Shown: in pieces, positions 29,895-38,980 of the stretch | Layout: each line of letters opens with the position of its first letter | How positions within the stretch are numbered: position 1 is the stretch's first letter | Assembly: GCA_025062045.1 (NCBI GenBank) | Contig: JANXAF010000002.1 | Coordinates: 132,765-196,764 of the forward strand | Origin: Thermodesulfobacteriota bacterium | GTDB taxonomy: Bacteria > Desulfobacterota > Syntrophorhabdia > Syntrophorhabdales > JANXAF01 | DNA length: 64,000 nt | Direction of reading: 5' to 3' | Translations under genes and position numbers: made by a program | Notes under the pieces: generated by a model | Databases searched by the model: none | What the model was told of the DNA's origin: nothing | The model's input: the letters and a program-made list of their open reading frames with translations, nothing else

Positions 29895-30902
29895 ATGGAT
29901 CGAGAGTTTCACTACTACATCACTTACTTTCTTGCGCTCCGTGCAGGATTTTTGAAAGAGGAAGCCCATATTATCGCCTATTCTAGCCAGTATACGGATG
30001 ACAATACGTTAATCTTTAAAGTGAGTTCTAAGAAGGGGTTATACGTAAATTACGTAAGCCAAACGTTTAATATCTTAAGACCCCAAAAAAAGCTTCTTAG
30101 GATTTATCCAATCTTTCACTTTATGCCAGGATCGAAAGAAGAAGTTCAAAGCTATGGTTTTACGAGAAAGGATGGAAAGGTTCACGTTTTGAATACAATA
30201 CCGGGGAACAAGAATAGCCTCCTTATTTTGGAGGATGCGATAAACTCGAGGAACCTTTTTCGAATAGGAATCGCCTGCCACACTTTTTCAGATACATACG
30301 CTCATCAAAATTTTGTCGGTTTACCCGATCCCTTAAACTCGAAAGCAAACTTTCAAGAAAAACTAATTCCCAACGTTGGACATGCCGACTTTAGGAGAAA
30401 ACCTGACAGACCTTATTTGGTCTGGGAGGATGTGAGGCTTAAAGAGAGCCTGAGAATAGTGAATAACAAAGATAGGGTTTTAAATGCGTCGCGCGAAATT
30501 TATAAAAAACTTTGCAGTATCACTGAAAAAGACCCTTATGGCGAAGACTATGTCATAAATTCGATAAGTAGTGTGATCGGGGATCCATTATGGAAAGAGG
30601 AGAGAGAAGAATCGAGGATCGAAAAATACAAAGATCTCTTGGGTAAAGATTTCATCCCTTACGAAAGAACCCTATGGCTTAAGGAAGCTTTAATCTTTGA
30701 TGCTTTCTCATCTTTTATCCGTGCCATAGACGCCATCTTCGGCAGCTTGGGTCTTATGCCATTTAAAATCCCCGCAAAGGCAAAGGAAGATTTCGAAAAT
30801 TCGAATTGGTTAAAATTTCAGGAAGCAGTAAAGGAACACCAGAGATTAGCACTAGACCTTCTTGGGCCTGTCTTTGGTGAAGTTGAAATCGATAATCTAT
30901 AG
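29895..30902 (+). CDS. DUF6765-like putative metal-dependent hydrolase
   Basis: A 335-residue cytoplasmic protein. The N-terminal DREFHYYITYFLALRAGF, the AYSSQYTDD motif and the central ACHTFSDTYAHQNF motif place it with DUF6765-like proteins, as I recall the family. The spaced His and Asp residues resemble the metal site of phospholipase C/S1 nuclease folds, so a phosphoesterase activity is possible but unproven. There is no signal peptide. The message is probably leaderless. The 3' end overlaps the convergent nikR by 6 bases. Confidence 0.6.
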   Translation: MDREFHYYITYFLALRAGFLKEEAHIIAYSSQYTDDNTLIFKVSSKKGLYVNYVSQTFNILRPQKKLLRIYPIFHFMPGSKEEVQSYGFTRKDGKVHVLNTIPGNKNSLLILEDAINSRNLFRIGIACHTFSDTYAHQNFVGLPDPLNSKANFQEKLIPNVGHADFRRKPDRPYLVWEDVRLKESLRIVNNKDRVLNASREIYKKLCSITEKDPYGEDYVINSISSVIGDPLWKEEREESRIEKYKDLLGKDFIPYERTLWLKEALIFDAFSSFIRAIDAIFGSLGLMPFKIPAKAKEDFENSNWLKFQEAVKEHQRLALDLLGPVFGEVEIDNL

Positions 30903-31310
30903 GTTTTTTCCAGTTGTTGTCATGCTTAGGGTTCCGTGTTTTACCCCTTTTATGGAACGTAACTTATCTGCAAGTTTCTGCACTTGGACGGGATTTCCCC
31001 TCACTGCTATGAGTTCCAAACAGTTGTTGTGATCGAGATGTATATGTTGAGTAGAGATTATTATGCCCTGAAAATCGTGCTGGATATCCGTTATCTTATT
31101 TAAAAGGTCTCTTTTATGATGATCGTAAACGAGGGTTATCGCACCGGCAACCTCATCACCCTCAAGCCATTCCTGCTTTATAAGCTCCTGCCTTATGAGG
31201 TCCCGTATAGCCTCAGATCTATTTGTATAGTTTCTAGACTCAATAAGAGCATCAAACTTTTCTAAAAGATCTTTTTCTAATGAGACCCCAAATCTAACTA
31301 TATTCGACAT
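30897..31310 (-). CDS. nikR: Nickel-responsive transcriptional regulator NikR
   Basis: A 137-residue regulator. An N-terminal ribbon-helix-helix (VRFGVSLEKDLLEKFD...NRSEAIRDLIR) binds DNA. The C-terminal ACT-like domain has nickel ligands His78, His89, His91 and Cys97, in the H-x10-H-x-H-x5-C spacing of E. coli NikR. It represses nickel uptake when nickel is sufficient. The start is set at 31310 rather than the in-frame ATG at 31325, because that ATG lies within the -10 box of a strong promoter. No nickel transporter is adjacent, so its targets lie elsewhere. Confidence 0.92.
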   Translation of the reverse strand: MSNIVRFGVSLEKDLLEKFDALIESRNYTNRSEAIRDLIRQELIKQEWLEGDEVAGAITLVYDHHKRDLLNKITDIQHDFQGIIISTQHIHLDHNNCLELIAVRGNPVQVQKLADKLRSIKGVKHGTLSMTTTGKNL

Positions 31311-31320
31311 AGCTTTTCCA

Positions 31321-31349
31321 ACCATAGCACAAAAACCTTATACTGTCAA
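31321..31349 (-). promoter_or_regulatory. Putative nikR promoter
   Basis: On the minus strand a perfect TTGACA (31344-31349) and TATGGT (31321-31326) are 17 bases apart. Transcription would begin about 31314, some 4 bases before the nikR ATG at 31310. Confidence 0.6.
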
Positions 31350-31357
31350 TTCGAATA

Positions 31358-31374
31358 CTTGGGAAACCTTGGGA
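31358..31374. repeat. Direct repeat CTTGGGA next to nikR promoter
   Basis: CTTGGGA occurs at 31358-31364 and 31368-31374, separated by AAC. The block is flanked by GAAT/ATTC ends (31353-31377). It lies between the nikR -35 box and the tRNA-Val 3' end and could be an operator, though it does not match the known NikR half-site GTATGA. Confidence 0.3.
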
Positions 31375-31388
31375 TTCTTAAGATTTTG

Positions 31389-31460
31389 TAGGCGCGACGG
31401 GTATTGAACCCGTGACCTCTACCGCGTCAAGGTAGCGCTCTCCCACTGAGCTACGCGCCT
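31389..31460 (-). tRNA. tRNA-Val (anticodon GAC)
   Basis: The 72-base cloverleaf is complete. The acceptor stem is AGGCGCG/CGCGCCT and the D arm is GCTC/GAGC. The anticodon stem CTACC/GGTAG encloses TTGACGC, giving anticodon GAC. A 5-base variable region and a T arm ACGGG-TTCAATA-CCCGT follow. The CCA end is not encoded, since CAA follows the discriminator A. Confidence 0.95.
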
Positions 31461-31472
31461 TATAACTCTTTA

Positions 31473-31501
31473 TATCTATCAGCAAAGGATAGAAATGTCA
31501 A
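31473..31501 (-). promoter_or_regulatory. Putative promoter for tRNA-Val
   Basis: On the minus strand a perfect TTGACA (31496-31501) and a weak TAGATA (31473-31478) are 17 bases apart. They end 12 bases before the tRNA 5' end. Confidence 0.4.
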
Positions 31502-31531
31502 TAAGTGGTTCCCTTTCGGGTCTTATTTCTA

Positions 31532-31537
31532 TATAAT
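31532..31537 (+). promoter_or_regulatory. -10 box for the hisA-recA operon
   Basis: A perfect TATAAT lies 15 bases before the ATG at 31553. The -35 region is poor (TTCCCT at 17 bases). It excludes the in-frame ATG at 31505 as the start of the first gene. Confidence 0.45.
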
Positions 31538-31552
31538 AATGCACAAGGCACA

Positions 31553-32095
31553 ATGGCGAAAAGAAAGAATCTCATAATTATTCTTTGCGCAACGTTCATC
31601 TTTTTTAGCGCTACTCTTTTTGCGGAAGACAAAAGGGTAGGAATCTTAGTTGAGAAAGCCCCTGAGCGGGAAGTTTTTACGTGCAAGTACTGTGGTGTAC
31701 CACTCAGTGCTGGAAAGATACACACCGAGGCAAACCATATCATAGAGAATCAGATAAGGAATCGACTCTTTTATTTGGGAATTACTCCGAACGAATGTAA
31801 TGAAAGTGTGGAAAGATGTATCTACGTTTTGATCTACCGGTTCCAAGAAAGGATAGGAGGACCGTATTCGGTAGATAAGCCGGCAAGTGTGGGATTCCAT
31901 ATGCACCTTTTGGAGGAGATGCGCCCTATTCGGTCTTACACTTTTGATGAGGAACAGAAACCACTCTTTAGCAACTTATTTAAGTTACTGAAGTTTCTAA
32001 AAAGGAAAGGCAGATGGGTTGATGCTTCTACCCTTTCTGAAGAGGGAGTAATCGATGGGATTAAGAAAATAATTTTAGAGGGTGAGTCAAAATGA
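31553..32095 (+). CDS. Secreted protein of unknown function with paired cysteines
   Basis: A 180-residue protein not recognised as a named family. The N-terminus MAKRKNLIIILCATFIFFSATLFA is a signal peptide. The mature part has a CKYC pair (about residue 45) and two further cysteines in NECNESVERC, which may form disulphides or bind metal. A VGFHMHLLEEMRP segment and a basic C-terminus follow. The start at 31553 is supported by an AAGG site and by the promoter position; the in-frame ATG at 31505 would add a non-signal-like extension. It overlaps hisA by 4 bases and heads a long operon. Confidence 0.65.
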   Translation: MAKRKNLIIILCATFIFFSATLFAEDKRVGILVEKAPEREVFTCKYCGVPLSAGKIHTEANHIIENQIRNRLFYLGITPNECNESVERCIYVLIYRFQERIGGPYSVDKPASVGFHMHLLEEMRPIRSYTFDEEQKPLFSNLFKLLKFLKRKGRWVDASTLSEEGVIDGIKKIILEGESK

Positions 32096-32805
32096 GAGTC
32101 CTTTTTGCTATGGATCTTTTGGATGGGAAGTGTGTGAGGCTTACAAGAGGAGACTACAGTCAAGCGAAAGTTTATGGTGAAGATCCCATTCTCATGATCG
32201 AGCAGATGGTCAACAAAGGAGCAAGAGACTTCCACATAGTAGATCTAAATGGCGCAAAAGAAGGTAGACCTAGGCATTTGGAAATAATAAAAGCTATAAG
32301 GGAGAGGGTTCCCGGTTACATGGAAGTGGGGGGCGGTGTAAGGACTAAAGAAATCGTAGAGATTTACAAAGACCTTGGTGTCGACGGCGTTGTAATAGGT
32401 ACCAAAGCCTTAATAGACCCAGAGTTTCTTCCTTCCGTAAAAGGGATCGGAGACATCACACTGAGCCTTGACATCCTTAATGGAAAGCCTATGATTATGG
32501 GCTGGAAAAAAGAGTCAGGAAAAGACCTTGAAGAGATCATAAAATTTGCCGAGGAATGTGAAGTTAACTATCTTCTTGTGACCGCGATAGAGAGGGATGG
32601 TACCTTGTCAGGTCCAGATTTTGAAGTGTTATCAAGGGTCATTGGTAGTACCCGTATCCCGGTGATTGGAAGCGGCGGGGTAAGGACCCTTGAAGATGTG
32701 AAACTTTTACTAGATATGGGCGCATATGGTGTCGTTGTGGGAAAGGCTATCTACGAGGGTAAGATTAGAATAGAAGAAGTAACAAGGTTTTTCTCGGAGA
32801 ACTGA
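32092..32805 (+). CDS. hisA: Phosphoribosylformimino-AICAR ribotide isomerase HisA
   Basis: A 237-residue TIM-barrel enzyme of histidine synthesis that converts ProFAR to PRFAR. The first catalytic Asp is in AMDLLDGKCVRLTRGDY and the second in the VTAIERDGTLSGPD segment. The two phosphate-binding loops are GGGVRT and GSGGVRT. It is full length. hisI follows without any gap. hisF and hisH, which usually surround hisA, are absent here. Confidence 0.95.
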   Translation: MRVLFAMDLLDGKCVRLTRGDYSQAKVYGEDPILMIEQMVNKGARDFHIVDLNGAKEGRPRHLEIIKAIRERVPGYMEVGGGVRTKEIVEIYKDLGVDGVVIGTKALIDPEFLPSVKGIGDITLSLDILNGKPMIMGWKKESGKDLEEIIKFAEECEVNYLLVTAIERDGTLSGPDFEVLSRVIGSTRIPVIGSGGVRTLEDVKLLLDMGAYGVVVGKAIYEGKIRIEEVTRFFSEN

Positions 32806-33204
32806 ATGGAGGAAGAGATTAAACAATTGATAAGCCTCATCAAGTGGGACAGAGACGGACTTGTTCCTTGTGTGGTCCAGGATTTCGAAACGAAAGAGGT
32901 TCTCATGCTGGCATACATGAACGAAGATGCGCTATTGAGAACAATAGAGACGAAAAAGGCCCATTACTATTCAAGATCGAGAAAAAGACTTTGGCTCAAA
33001 GGAGAAGAGTCAGGACATACCCAAGAGGTAAAAGGGCTTTTCATTGATTGCGACAACGACGCAATCCTCCTTCTTGTGGAGCAGAAGATCGCAGCCTGCC
33101 ACACTGGCTACTATTCCTGCTTTTACAGAACGTTTGAGGGGGGGTTGAAGGTTGTTGGCAGAAAAGTTTTCGAGGAGGAAAAAGTTTACGGAAAATCGAA
33201 ATGA
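32806..33204 (+). CDS. hisI: Phosphoribosyl-AMP cyclohydrolase HisI
   Basis: A 132-residue single-domain HisI without a HisE part. It opens the adenine ring of PR-AMP in histidine synthesis. Conserved blocks are VQDFETKEVLMLAYMN, HYYSRSRKRLW, the DCDND metal-binding motif and the zinc cysteines in AACHTGYYSCF. The ATG is the base after the hisA stop. The 3' end overlaps pgpA by 4 bases. Confidence 0.95.
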   Translation: MEEEIKQLISLIKWDRDGLVPCVVQDFETKEVLMLAYMNEDALLRTIETKKAHYYSRSRKRLWLKGEESGHTQEVKGLFIDCDNDAILLLVEQKIAACHTGYYSCFYRTFEGGLKVVGRKVFEEEKVYGKSK

Positions 33205-33656
33205 AAAGGCTCGCAAAGGACTTTTTAAGTCTTGGTCCTTTGGGGTACTTTCCGTACTTTCCGGGCACCCTCGCTTCTTTACTTATCTGTCTTTTGTTAT
33301 TCTTTTTACGTTCCGATAGTCCTTTAATTTTTGAGATTTCTGTTCTATTTGTCCTTTCTTCCCTTACAGTCGTTTCTGTTCTTACTAGTGACCTAAAAGA
33401 GAAGGATCCACGCTTCGTAGTCATGGACGAAGTTATAGGTATGTATCTTACAGTATTAAATCACACCCCTTGCGCGTTCAATCTCTTTGTGGGATTCATT
33501 CTTTTTAGGTTTTTTGATATAATGAAACCGTACCCACTAAAGAAGATTGAAAAGTTACCGGGGGCTTTAGGCATACTCGCCGATGATATACTTGCTGGTC
33601 TTTACGCTAATCTATCCCTCTGTTTGATAGAACGTCTTTCGAGGAATGTCCTGTGA
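33201..33656 (+). CDS. pgpA: Phosphatidylglycerophosphatase A
   Basis: A 151-residue inner membrane phosphatase that completes phosphatidylglycerol synthesis. The N-terminal GYFPYFPGTLASL, the central MDEVIGMY acidic motif, and RFFDIMKPYPLKKIEKLPG followed by ILADDILAG are family hallmarks. Three hydrophobic segments are visible. It overlaps hisI and pncC by 4 bases each. Confidence 0.93.
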   Translation: MKRLAKDFLSLGPLGYFPYFPGTLASLLICLLLFFLRSDSPLIFEISVLFVLSSLTVVSVLTSDLKEKDPRFVVMDEVIGMYLTVLNHTPCAFNLFVGFILFRFFDIMKPYPLKKIEKLPGALGILADDILAGLYANLSLCLIERLSRNVL

Positions 33657-34132
33657 AGTTAGAGGAGAGGATCGGAAAGATTCTGACTGAGAAAGGATTA
33701 AAGATTGCAATTTCAGAGTCGTGTACGGGCGGACTTGTCGGGCACCTTATCACTAATGTGAGTGGGTCCTCCAACTACTTCGAGGCTTCGCTTGTAACGT
33801 ACAGCAATGAGTCGAAATGGAAATTTCTAAATGTGGACAAAGAGGTCCTCGATGAGAAGGGTGCCGTAAGCGAAGAAGTGGCTGTTCTTATGGCTAAAGG
33901 TGTACGAAAAGCAACGGGGGTGGACATCGGTCTTTCTGTTACAGGAATTGCAGGGCCTACTGGAGGTACAAAAGATAAGCCTGTAGGATTGGTCTACATT
34001 GGGCTTTCTGTCAAGGAGGGAGACCTAGTAAGGAAGTTTCTTTTTTCGGGTGAGAGGATGGAAATAAAAGAAAAAGCTGCCTACGAGACACTCAACTTAC
34101 TTCTGGACTATTTGGAAGGAAGGTTATTTTGA
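33653..34132 (+). CDS. pncC: CinA C-terminal family nicotinamide-nucleotide amidohydrolase (PncC)
   Basis: A 159-residue stand-alone CinA C-terminal domain that deamidates NMN to nicotinate mononucleotide. Conserved motifs are ISESCTGGLVGHLIT, ASLVTYSNESK, and VTGIAGPTGGT. The N-terminal MoaB-like half of full CinA is missing, as in many PncC proteins. The start is GTG and overlaps pgpA. cinA/pncC beside thpR and recA is a common arrangement. Confidence 0.9.
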   Translation: MKLEERIGKILTEKGLKIAISESCTGGLVGHLITNVSGSSNYFEASLVTYSNESKWKFLNVDKEVLDEKGAVSEEVAVLMAKGVRKATGVDIGLSVTGIAGPTGGTKDKPVGLVYIGLSVKEGDLVRKFLFSGERMEIKEKAAYETLNLLLDYLEGRLF

Positions 34133-34692
34133 GAGCTTTTATAGCCCTCGATCTACCGGACCGAGTAAAAACGTACCTTCAAACTGTTATACGGACGCTA
34201 TCCGAAAAAGAGGAGGAAACTAGGTGGGTAAAAAGCGGAAACCAGCATTTGACTCTTAAGTTTCTCGGGGAGATAGAGGAGGGTTTGAAAGAAAAGATAA
34301 TAGCGGTATTAAAAAGTTCTACTCAAGGTTTTCCTTCCGTGAGAGTGCGTTTAAATAGGATTGAGGGATTTCCGGACAGTAAAAAGGCGAGAGTCGTTGT
34401 TATCACCTTAGCTTACGGAGTCGATGAACTAAAAAAACTGTTTGAGATTTTAGAAGAAGGACTCTCCAAGATCGGTTTTGAGAAGGAACGTAGAGAGTTT
34501 GTTCCCCATATAACGTTAGGAAGGAGAAAGATTGCAAAAGCGTTACCTGGCAATATTCGTATTGAACCGATCGAGTTCGTATTGGAAGATCTCGTCTTCT
34601 ATAAAAGCACTCTCACACAGAATGGACCTATCTACGAACCTATATGGAAGGTAAAACTGACAGAAAGGGGTGGTGAAAATGCCGAAAGATGA
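34129..34692 (+). CDS. thpR: RNA 2',3'-cyclic phosphodiesterase ThpR
   Basis: A 187-residue 2H phosphoesterase (LigT family) that opens 2',3'-cyclic phosphates at RNA ends. The two catalytic tetrapeptides are HLTL (in QHLTLKFLG) and HITL (in PHITLGRR). The start codon is TTG at 34129, giving the family N-terminus [10 protein letters not shown], and overlaps pncC. The 3' end overlaps recA by 14 bases. Confidence 0.92.
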   Translation: MRAFIALDLPDRVKTYLQTVIRTLSEKEEETRWVKSGNQHLTLKFLGEIEEGLKEKIIAVLKSSTQGFPSVRVRLNRIEGFPDSKKARVVVITLAYGVDELKKLFEILEEGLSKIGFEKERREFVPHITLGRRKIAKALPGNIRIEPIEFVLEDLVFYKSTLTQNGPIYEPIWKVKLTERGGENAER

Positions 34693-35692
34693 GCAGACGA
34701 ACAAAATCAAGGCACTTGAGATGGCGGTTACGCAGATAGAACGACTCTTTGGGAAAGGTTCGATAATGAAGCTCGGTGAAAGGGCAAGCGTCGATGTGCC
34801 AGTCGTTTCAACAGGCTCACTGGCCCTCGATATCGCTTTGGGGATAGGAGGCCTACCTAGAGGGAGAGTAACCGAAATATTCGGACCTGAAGCGTCGGGA
34901 AAGACGACTTTGGCTCTTCAGGTTCTAAGCGAAATTCAAAAGAAAGGCGGGATAGCCGCATTTATCGATGCTGAACATGCACTCGATGTGAAGTACGCAA
35001 AAAAGATAGGAGTGAACACAGACGAACTTCTTATCTCTCAGCCAGACACTGGGGAACAGGCTTTAGAGATCGCTGAGATCCTTGTGAGAAGCGGTGCGGT
35101 TGAAGGTCTTGTGATAGATTCAGTGGCTGCCCTCGTGCCAAGAGCTGAGATTGAAGGGGACATGGGGGATGCGCATATGGGATTACAGGCTAGACTCATG
35201 TCTCAGGCACTCCGCAAGCTGACTGCAACTATAAGTAAGTCTATGACCACGGTAATATTCATAAATCAGATGAGGCAGAGAATAGGCGTTCAGTTCGGGA
35301 ACCCTGAAACAACGACCGGAGGAAATGCACTGAAATTCTATTCTTCAATAAGACTCGAAATAAGAAGAGTGTCGGCCATAAAGGATGGACAGGAAGTGAT
35401 AGGTGCGAGAACCCGGGTAAAGATAGTCAAGAATAAACTTGCGCCGCCCTTCAAAGAAGCTGAATTCGATATGATTTTTGGGGAAGGAATATCGAGGGAA
35501 GGAGATATAGTAGATCTGGGTGTGGAGCTTGGACTGATAGAGAGGACTGGAACCTGGTACTCCTATGGAGAAACGAGACTCGGGCAGGGAAGAGATAACG
35601 CAAAAGAGTTCTTGAAAAGGCACCCTGAAGTGGCGAGGGAGATCGAAAACAAGATCCTTGCTCATTACGGGCTTTTAAGGAGCGAGGCGTGA
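34679..35692 (+). CDS. recA: Recombinase RecA
   Basis: A 337-residue recombinase for strand exchange and SOS signalling. Walker A is GPEASGKTT (residues 70-78). The [24 protein letters not shown] and [11 protein letters not shown] blocks form the L1 region, and NALKFYSS follows L2. The ATG at 34679 is chosen, eight bases after AAGGGG; GTG codons at 34670 and 34673 would give slightly longer proteins. It has no promoter or LexA box of its own, as its start lies within thpR. recX is absent and alaS follows with a 4-base overlap. Confidence 0.97.
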   Translation: MPKDEQTNKIKALEMAVTQIERLFGKGSIMKLGERASVDVPVVSTGSLALDIALGIGGLPRGRVTEIFGPEASGKTTLALQVLSEIQKKGGIAAFIDAEHALDVKYAKKIGVNTDELLISQPDTGEQALEIAEILVRSGAVEGLVIDSVAALVPRAEIEGDMGDAHMGLQARLMSQALRKLTATISKSMTTVIFINQMRQRIGVQFGNPETTTGGNALKFYSSIRLEIRRVSAIKDGQEVIGARTRVKIVKNKLAPPFKEAEFDMIFGEGISREGDIVDLGVELGLIERTGTWYSYGETRLGQGRDNAKEFLKRHPEVAREIENKILAHYGLLRSEA

Positions 35693-38319
35693 CATCGAAA
35701 GAGATAAGATCGAAATTTCTTAGGTATTTTGAATCTAATGGCCATACCATCTGCGAAAGTTCTTCCCTTGTGCCCTATGATGATCCAAGTCTGCTATTTG
35801 TTAATGCAGGCATGGTTCAGTTTAAAGGGGTCTTTTTGGGAATTGAGACAAGACCTTACTTAAGAGCTGTTTCGTGTCAAAAATGTGTAAGAGCAGGTGG
35901 AAAACATAATGACCTTGAAAACGTTGGAAAGACCTTAAGACATCACACATTCTTTGAAATGTTAGGGAACTTCTCTTTCGGAGACTATTTCAAGAAGGAG
36001 GCCATCGCCTACGCGTGGGAGTTTGTAACTAAAGAGCTGGATCTGGAAAAAGAAAGGATCTGCATCACGGTCTTCAAAGAGGATGAAGAGGCTGAAATTA
36101 TTTGGAAGGGGATGGGTATCCCTAGCGACAGAATATTTAAACTTGGGGAAAAAGACAATTTTTGGTCAATGGGAGACGAGGGTCCATGTGGCCCGTGTTC
36201 AGAGATCCACTACGATATGGGAAAGAACGTCGGTTGTAGAAGGCCCAATTGTGGGGTCACCTGTGACTGCGACAGATTTCTGGAGGTGTGGAATCTGGTT
36301 TTTATGCAGTGGGAGAGAAAGAAAAACGGTGAAATAAAACCCCTGCCGAAACCGTCGATTGATACGGGTATGGGACTTGAGAGGATTTCGGCCATCATGC
36401 AGGGAAAGATTGGAAACTATGATACGGATCTTTTTTCCCCAATCATTGCAAAAGTAGAAGAAATCTCTGGAAGAAGATACGGTCAAGACGAAGAGACTGA
36501 CATCGCAATAAGGGTTATTGCAGACCACATAAGAGGGGCAACATTTATAATCGGAGATGGGATTTTACCGGAGAGGGAAGGAAGAGGCTACGTGCTGAGA
36601 AGGATAATAAGGAGAGCTATGAGGTACGCAAGAAAGATCGGAATAGATGGAAACTTTCTCTATAGCCTTTCAGGAGTTGTTGTAGATCTTATGGGGGATA
36701 TCTATCCTGAGATAAAGCAGAACCATCCACACATAGCTATGGTGATAAAAGCGGAAGAAGATAGGTTTAGAGAAACATTAACATTCGGGACTAAACTTTA
36801 TGAGGAGGTTTCTGAGAGCATAAAGAAGACAGGCGGAAAGATCATCCCGGGCGACATAGTTTACAAACTTTACGACACTTATGGTTTTCCTTTGGATTTG
36901 ACGATGGAGATGGCAAAAGAGGATGGTCTTGAGTTGGATCTTGAGGGTTTCAATAGGTCGCTCTTCGAGCAGAAAGAAAGATCAAAAGAGATAGCAAAAG
37001 CAAAAAAGGAGACGATCTATAGGTACGATTACTCTGGGATAAAAGAACCAACAGTATTTGTCGGCTACGATCGGCTAGAGTGTCCTGCAAAGATTCTCAT
37101 GGTTTTAAAAGATTCGATCCCGTGTGAGGAGCTCAAGGAAAAAGAGGAAGGGGAGATAATACTCGATGGGACCCCCTTTTACGCAGAAGGAGGCGGGCAG
37201 GTTCACGATGAGGGGACTTTAAAAACGGAAAATGGCATAGTGAAAGTTACCCATGTTAAAAGGATCTTTCAAGACGTCATAGTCCATAGGGTAAGAGTTG
37301 AGCGGGGCTTTGTTAGGAAGGGTGAAATAGTTAGTGCAGCCGTGGACCCTTTAAGAAGAAGGGATGTTTCAAGGAACCATACCGCCACCCATCTTCTCCA
37401 CTACGCTTTAAGAACGGTTTTAGGCGATCACGTGCGCCAGAAAGGCTCTCTTGTCGAAAAAGAAAGGCTGCGATTCGATTTCGCCCATTATAAAGCTATC
37501 GATCCCCATGAATTGTGGAAGGTAGAAGAAATAGTGAATGAGAAAATCATGGAGTGTGAGGACGTAAAGATAGAGATTAAGCCAAAGGAAGAAGCTATCC
37601 GCAGCGGTGCTATTGCTCTATTTGAAGAAAAGTACGGTCAGATCGTTAGAGTGGTGAAGATAGGGGATTTCAGCGCGGAGCTTTGCGGAGGGACCCATGT
37701 GAAAAATACAGGAGAGATAGGATCATTTATGATTTTGAGTGAGAGTGCTCTCGCATCCGGAGTTAGAAGAATTGAAGCTACAACTGGAAGATACGCGCTT
37801 TATCACTCAAGAAAAGACAGAGAGACGATGAGAGAGATCTCATCCATCCTGGGCGTGGAAAAACAGAAGCTTATGGAAAGGATTCAGGAACTCACAACGG
37901 CCCTAAAGGAGAAAGAAAAACAGATTGAAACTTTAAAAGAGGCAATTGTTTCTCAGAGAGTGGATGAGGCAATAAAGGAAGGATACGAGATTGACGGAGC
38001 TAAGGTTGTATCCGTTTTCGTAGAAGATGGAGAAGTAGAATTTTTGAGGAAAGTATCGGATATGATAAGGGAGAGGAGTAAAAATGCTATAGCCATCGTT
38101 GGAACCCGCAAAGAGGATAGAGGAATAATCGTTGTTGCAGTAAGCAGAGGCCTTGAAAATAGGTATAATGCAGGTGAGATCGTAAAAAAGATTGCTGAAA
38201 AGTACGGAGGAAGGGGAGGAGGAAGCCCGAATCTGGCCCAAGGAGGAATTCCTGGCGATAGAGTGAAAAACGCTATAAAAGATAAGACCCTTTTGGAAAG
38301 TATTCAGATGAGAAACTGA
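35689..38319 (+). CDS. alaS: Alanyl-tRNA synthetase
   Basis: An 876-residue class II synthetase. It has the aminoacylation core ([40 protein letters not shown]). The editing domain has zinc ligands in NHTATHLLH and CGGTHV. A coiled coil and a C-terminal DHHA1 domain ([14 protein letters not shown]) follow. It is complete. The start is GTG, overlapping recA by 4 bases. The last base of the stop is the first base of the next gene's ATG. Confidence 0.96.
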   Translation: MTSKEIRSKFLRYFESNGHTICESSSLVPYDDPSLLFVNAGMVQFKGVFLGIETRPYLRAVSCQKCVRAGGKHNDLENVGKTLRHHTFFEMLGNFSFGDYFKKEAIAYAWEFVTKELDLEKERICITVFKEDEEAEIIWKGMGIPSDRIFKLGEKDNFWSMGDEGPCGPCSEIHYDMGKNVGCRRPNCGVTCDCDRFLEVWNLVFMQWERKKNGEIKPLPKPSIDTGMGLERISAIMQGKIGNYDTDLFSPIIAKVEEISGRRYGQDEETDIAIRVIADHIRGATFIIGDGILPEREGRGYVLRRIIRRAMRYARKIGIDGNFLYSLSGVVVDLMGDIYPEIKQNHPHIAMVIKAEEDRFRETLTFGTKLYEEVSESIKKTGGKIIPGDIVYKLYDTYGFPLDLTMEMAKEDGLELDLEGFNRSLFEQKERSKEIAKAKKETIYRYDYSGIKEPTVFVGYDRLECPAKILMVLKDSIPCEELKEKEEGEIILDGTPFYAEGGGQVHDEGTLKTENGIVKVTHVKRIFQDVIVHRVRVERGFVRKGEIVSAAVDPLRRRDVSRNHTATHLLHYALRTVLGDHVRQKGSLVEKERLRFDFAHYKAIDPHELWKVEEIVNEKIMECEDVKIEIKPKEEAIRSGAIALFEEKYGQIVRVVKIGDFSAELCGGTHVKNTGEIGSFMILSESALASGVRRIEATTGRYALYHSRKDRETMREISSILGVEKQKLMERIQELTTALKEKEKQIETLKEAIVSQRVDEAIKEGYEIDGAKVVSVFVEDGEVEFLRKVSDMIRERSKNAIAIVGTRKEDRGIIVVAVSRGLENRYNAGEIVKKIAEKYGGRGGGSPNLAQGGIPGDRVKNAIKDKTLLESIQMRN

Positions 38320-38978
38320 TGGAGGATTACCTAAAAAAAGTACCCATTTTTTCATCTCTTAGGGAAACGGAACTCAAAGAGATCACAAAAGTCGTAAAAA
38401 GAAAAAGGTCGGGCAAGGGAGAGATTGTGTGCCAAGAAGGGACAGCCGGGGACTCAATGTACGTTGTACTGTCTGGGAAGGTAAAAGTGTCGCTTTTTCA
38501 CGAAGGGAAAGAGTACATCCTTTCGATCATCGAAAAAGGTGGATTTTTCGGAGAGCTCTCTCTGATAGATGGACTACCGAGATCGGCAAGCGTTGAAACA
38601 TTAGAAGATTCTGAATTTCTCGTATTGAAGAGGGATGAGTTCTTACGCCTCCTAAAGACATATCCTGAGATCTCAATAGAGATAATGAAAACCATGGCTA
38701 CTAGACTGAGGAACACTGACGAAAAACTGAAAAACCTCGCATTCTTTCCGGTAGAGAACCGCATATTGAATTATCTTATCGAACTTGCAAAAAAAGAAGG
38801 TATTCGTATTAAAAACTACGTGATCCTTAAAAAGCGTCCTTCCAACACAGAGATAGCAAATTTCTGCAACTGCGCGAGGGAGACTGTCTCAAGGGCGATA
38901 AAAGCATTAAAGGAGAAAGGAATTATCATGGAAAATAATCGTCAGTGCATAATCTTTCCTCCCGAAGATCTAGCTTAA
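38319..38978 (+). CDS. Crp/Fnr family transcriptional regulator
   Basis: A 219-residue regulator. The N-terminal cyclic-nucleotide-binding-like beta-roll (residues about 8-115, with GGFFGELSLIDGLPRSASV) is followed by a dimer helix and a C-terminal winged helix (recognition region NTEIANFCNCARETVSRAI). There is no N-terminal four-cysteine cluster, so it is not an oxygen sensor of the FNR kind. The FGELSLIDG..RSASV segment resembles a CRP ligand pocket, but the effector is unknown. It is the last gene of the operon, 2 bases from the convergent neighbour. Confidence 0.9.
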   Translation: MEDYLKKVPIFSSLRETELKEITKVVKRKRSGKGEIVCQEGTAGDSMYVVLSGKVKVSLFHEGKEYILSIIEKGGFFGELSLIDGLPRSASVETLEDSEFLVLKRDEFLRLLKTYPEISIEIMKTMATRLRNTDEKLKNLAFFPVENRILNYLIELAKKEGIRIKNYVILKKRPSNTEIANFCNCARETVSRAIKALKEKGIIMENNRQCIIFPPEDLA

Positions 38979-38980
38979 TA

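Noticed and set aside
34600-34680. LexA/SOS box for recA
   Set aside because: recA starts inside thpR in a coupled operon, and no operator-like inverted repeat or promoter was seen there.
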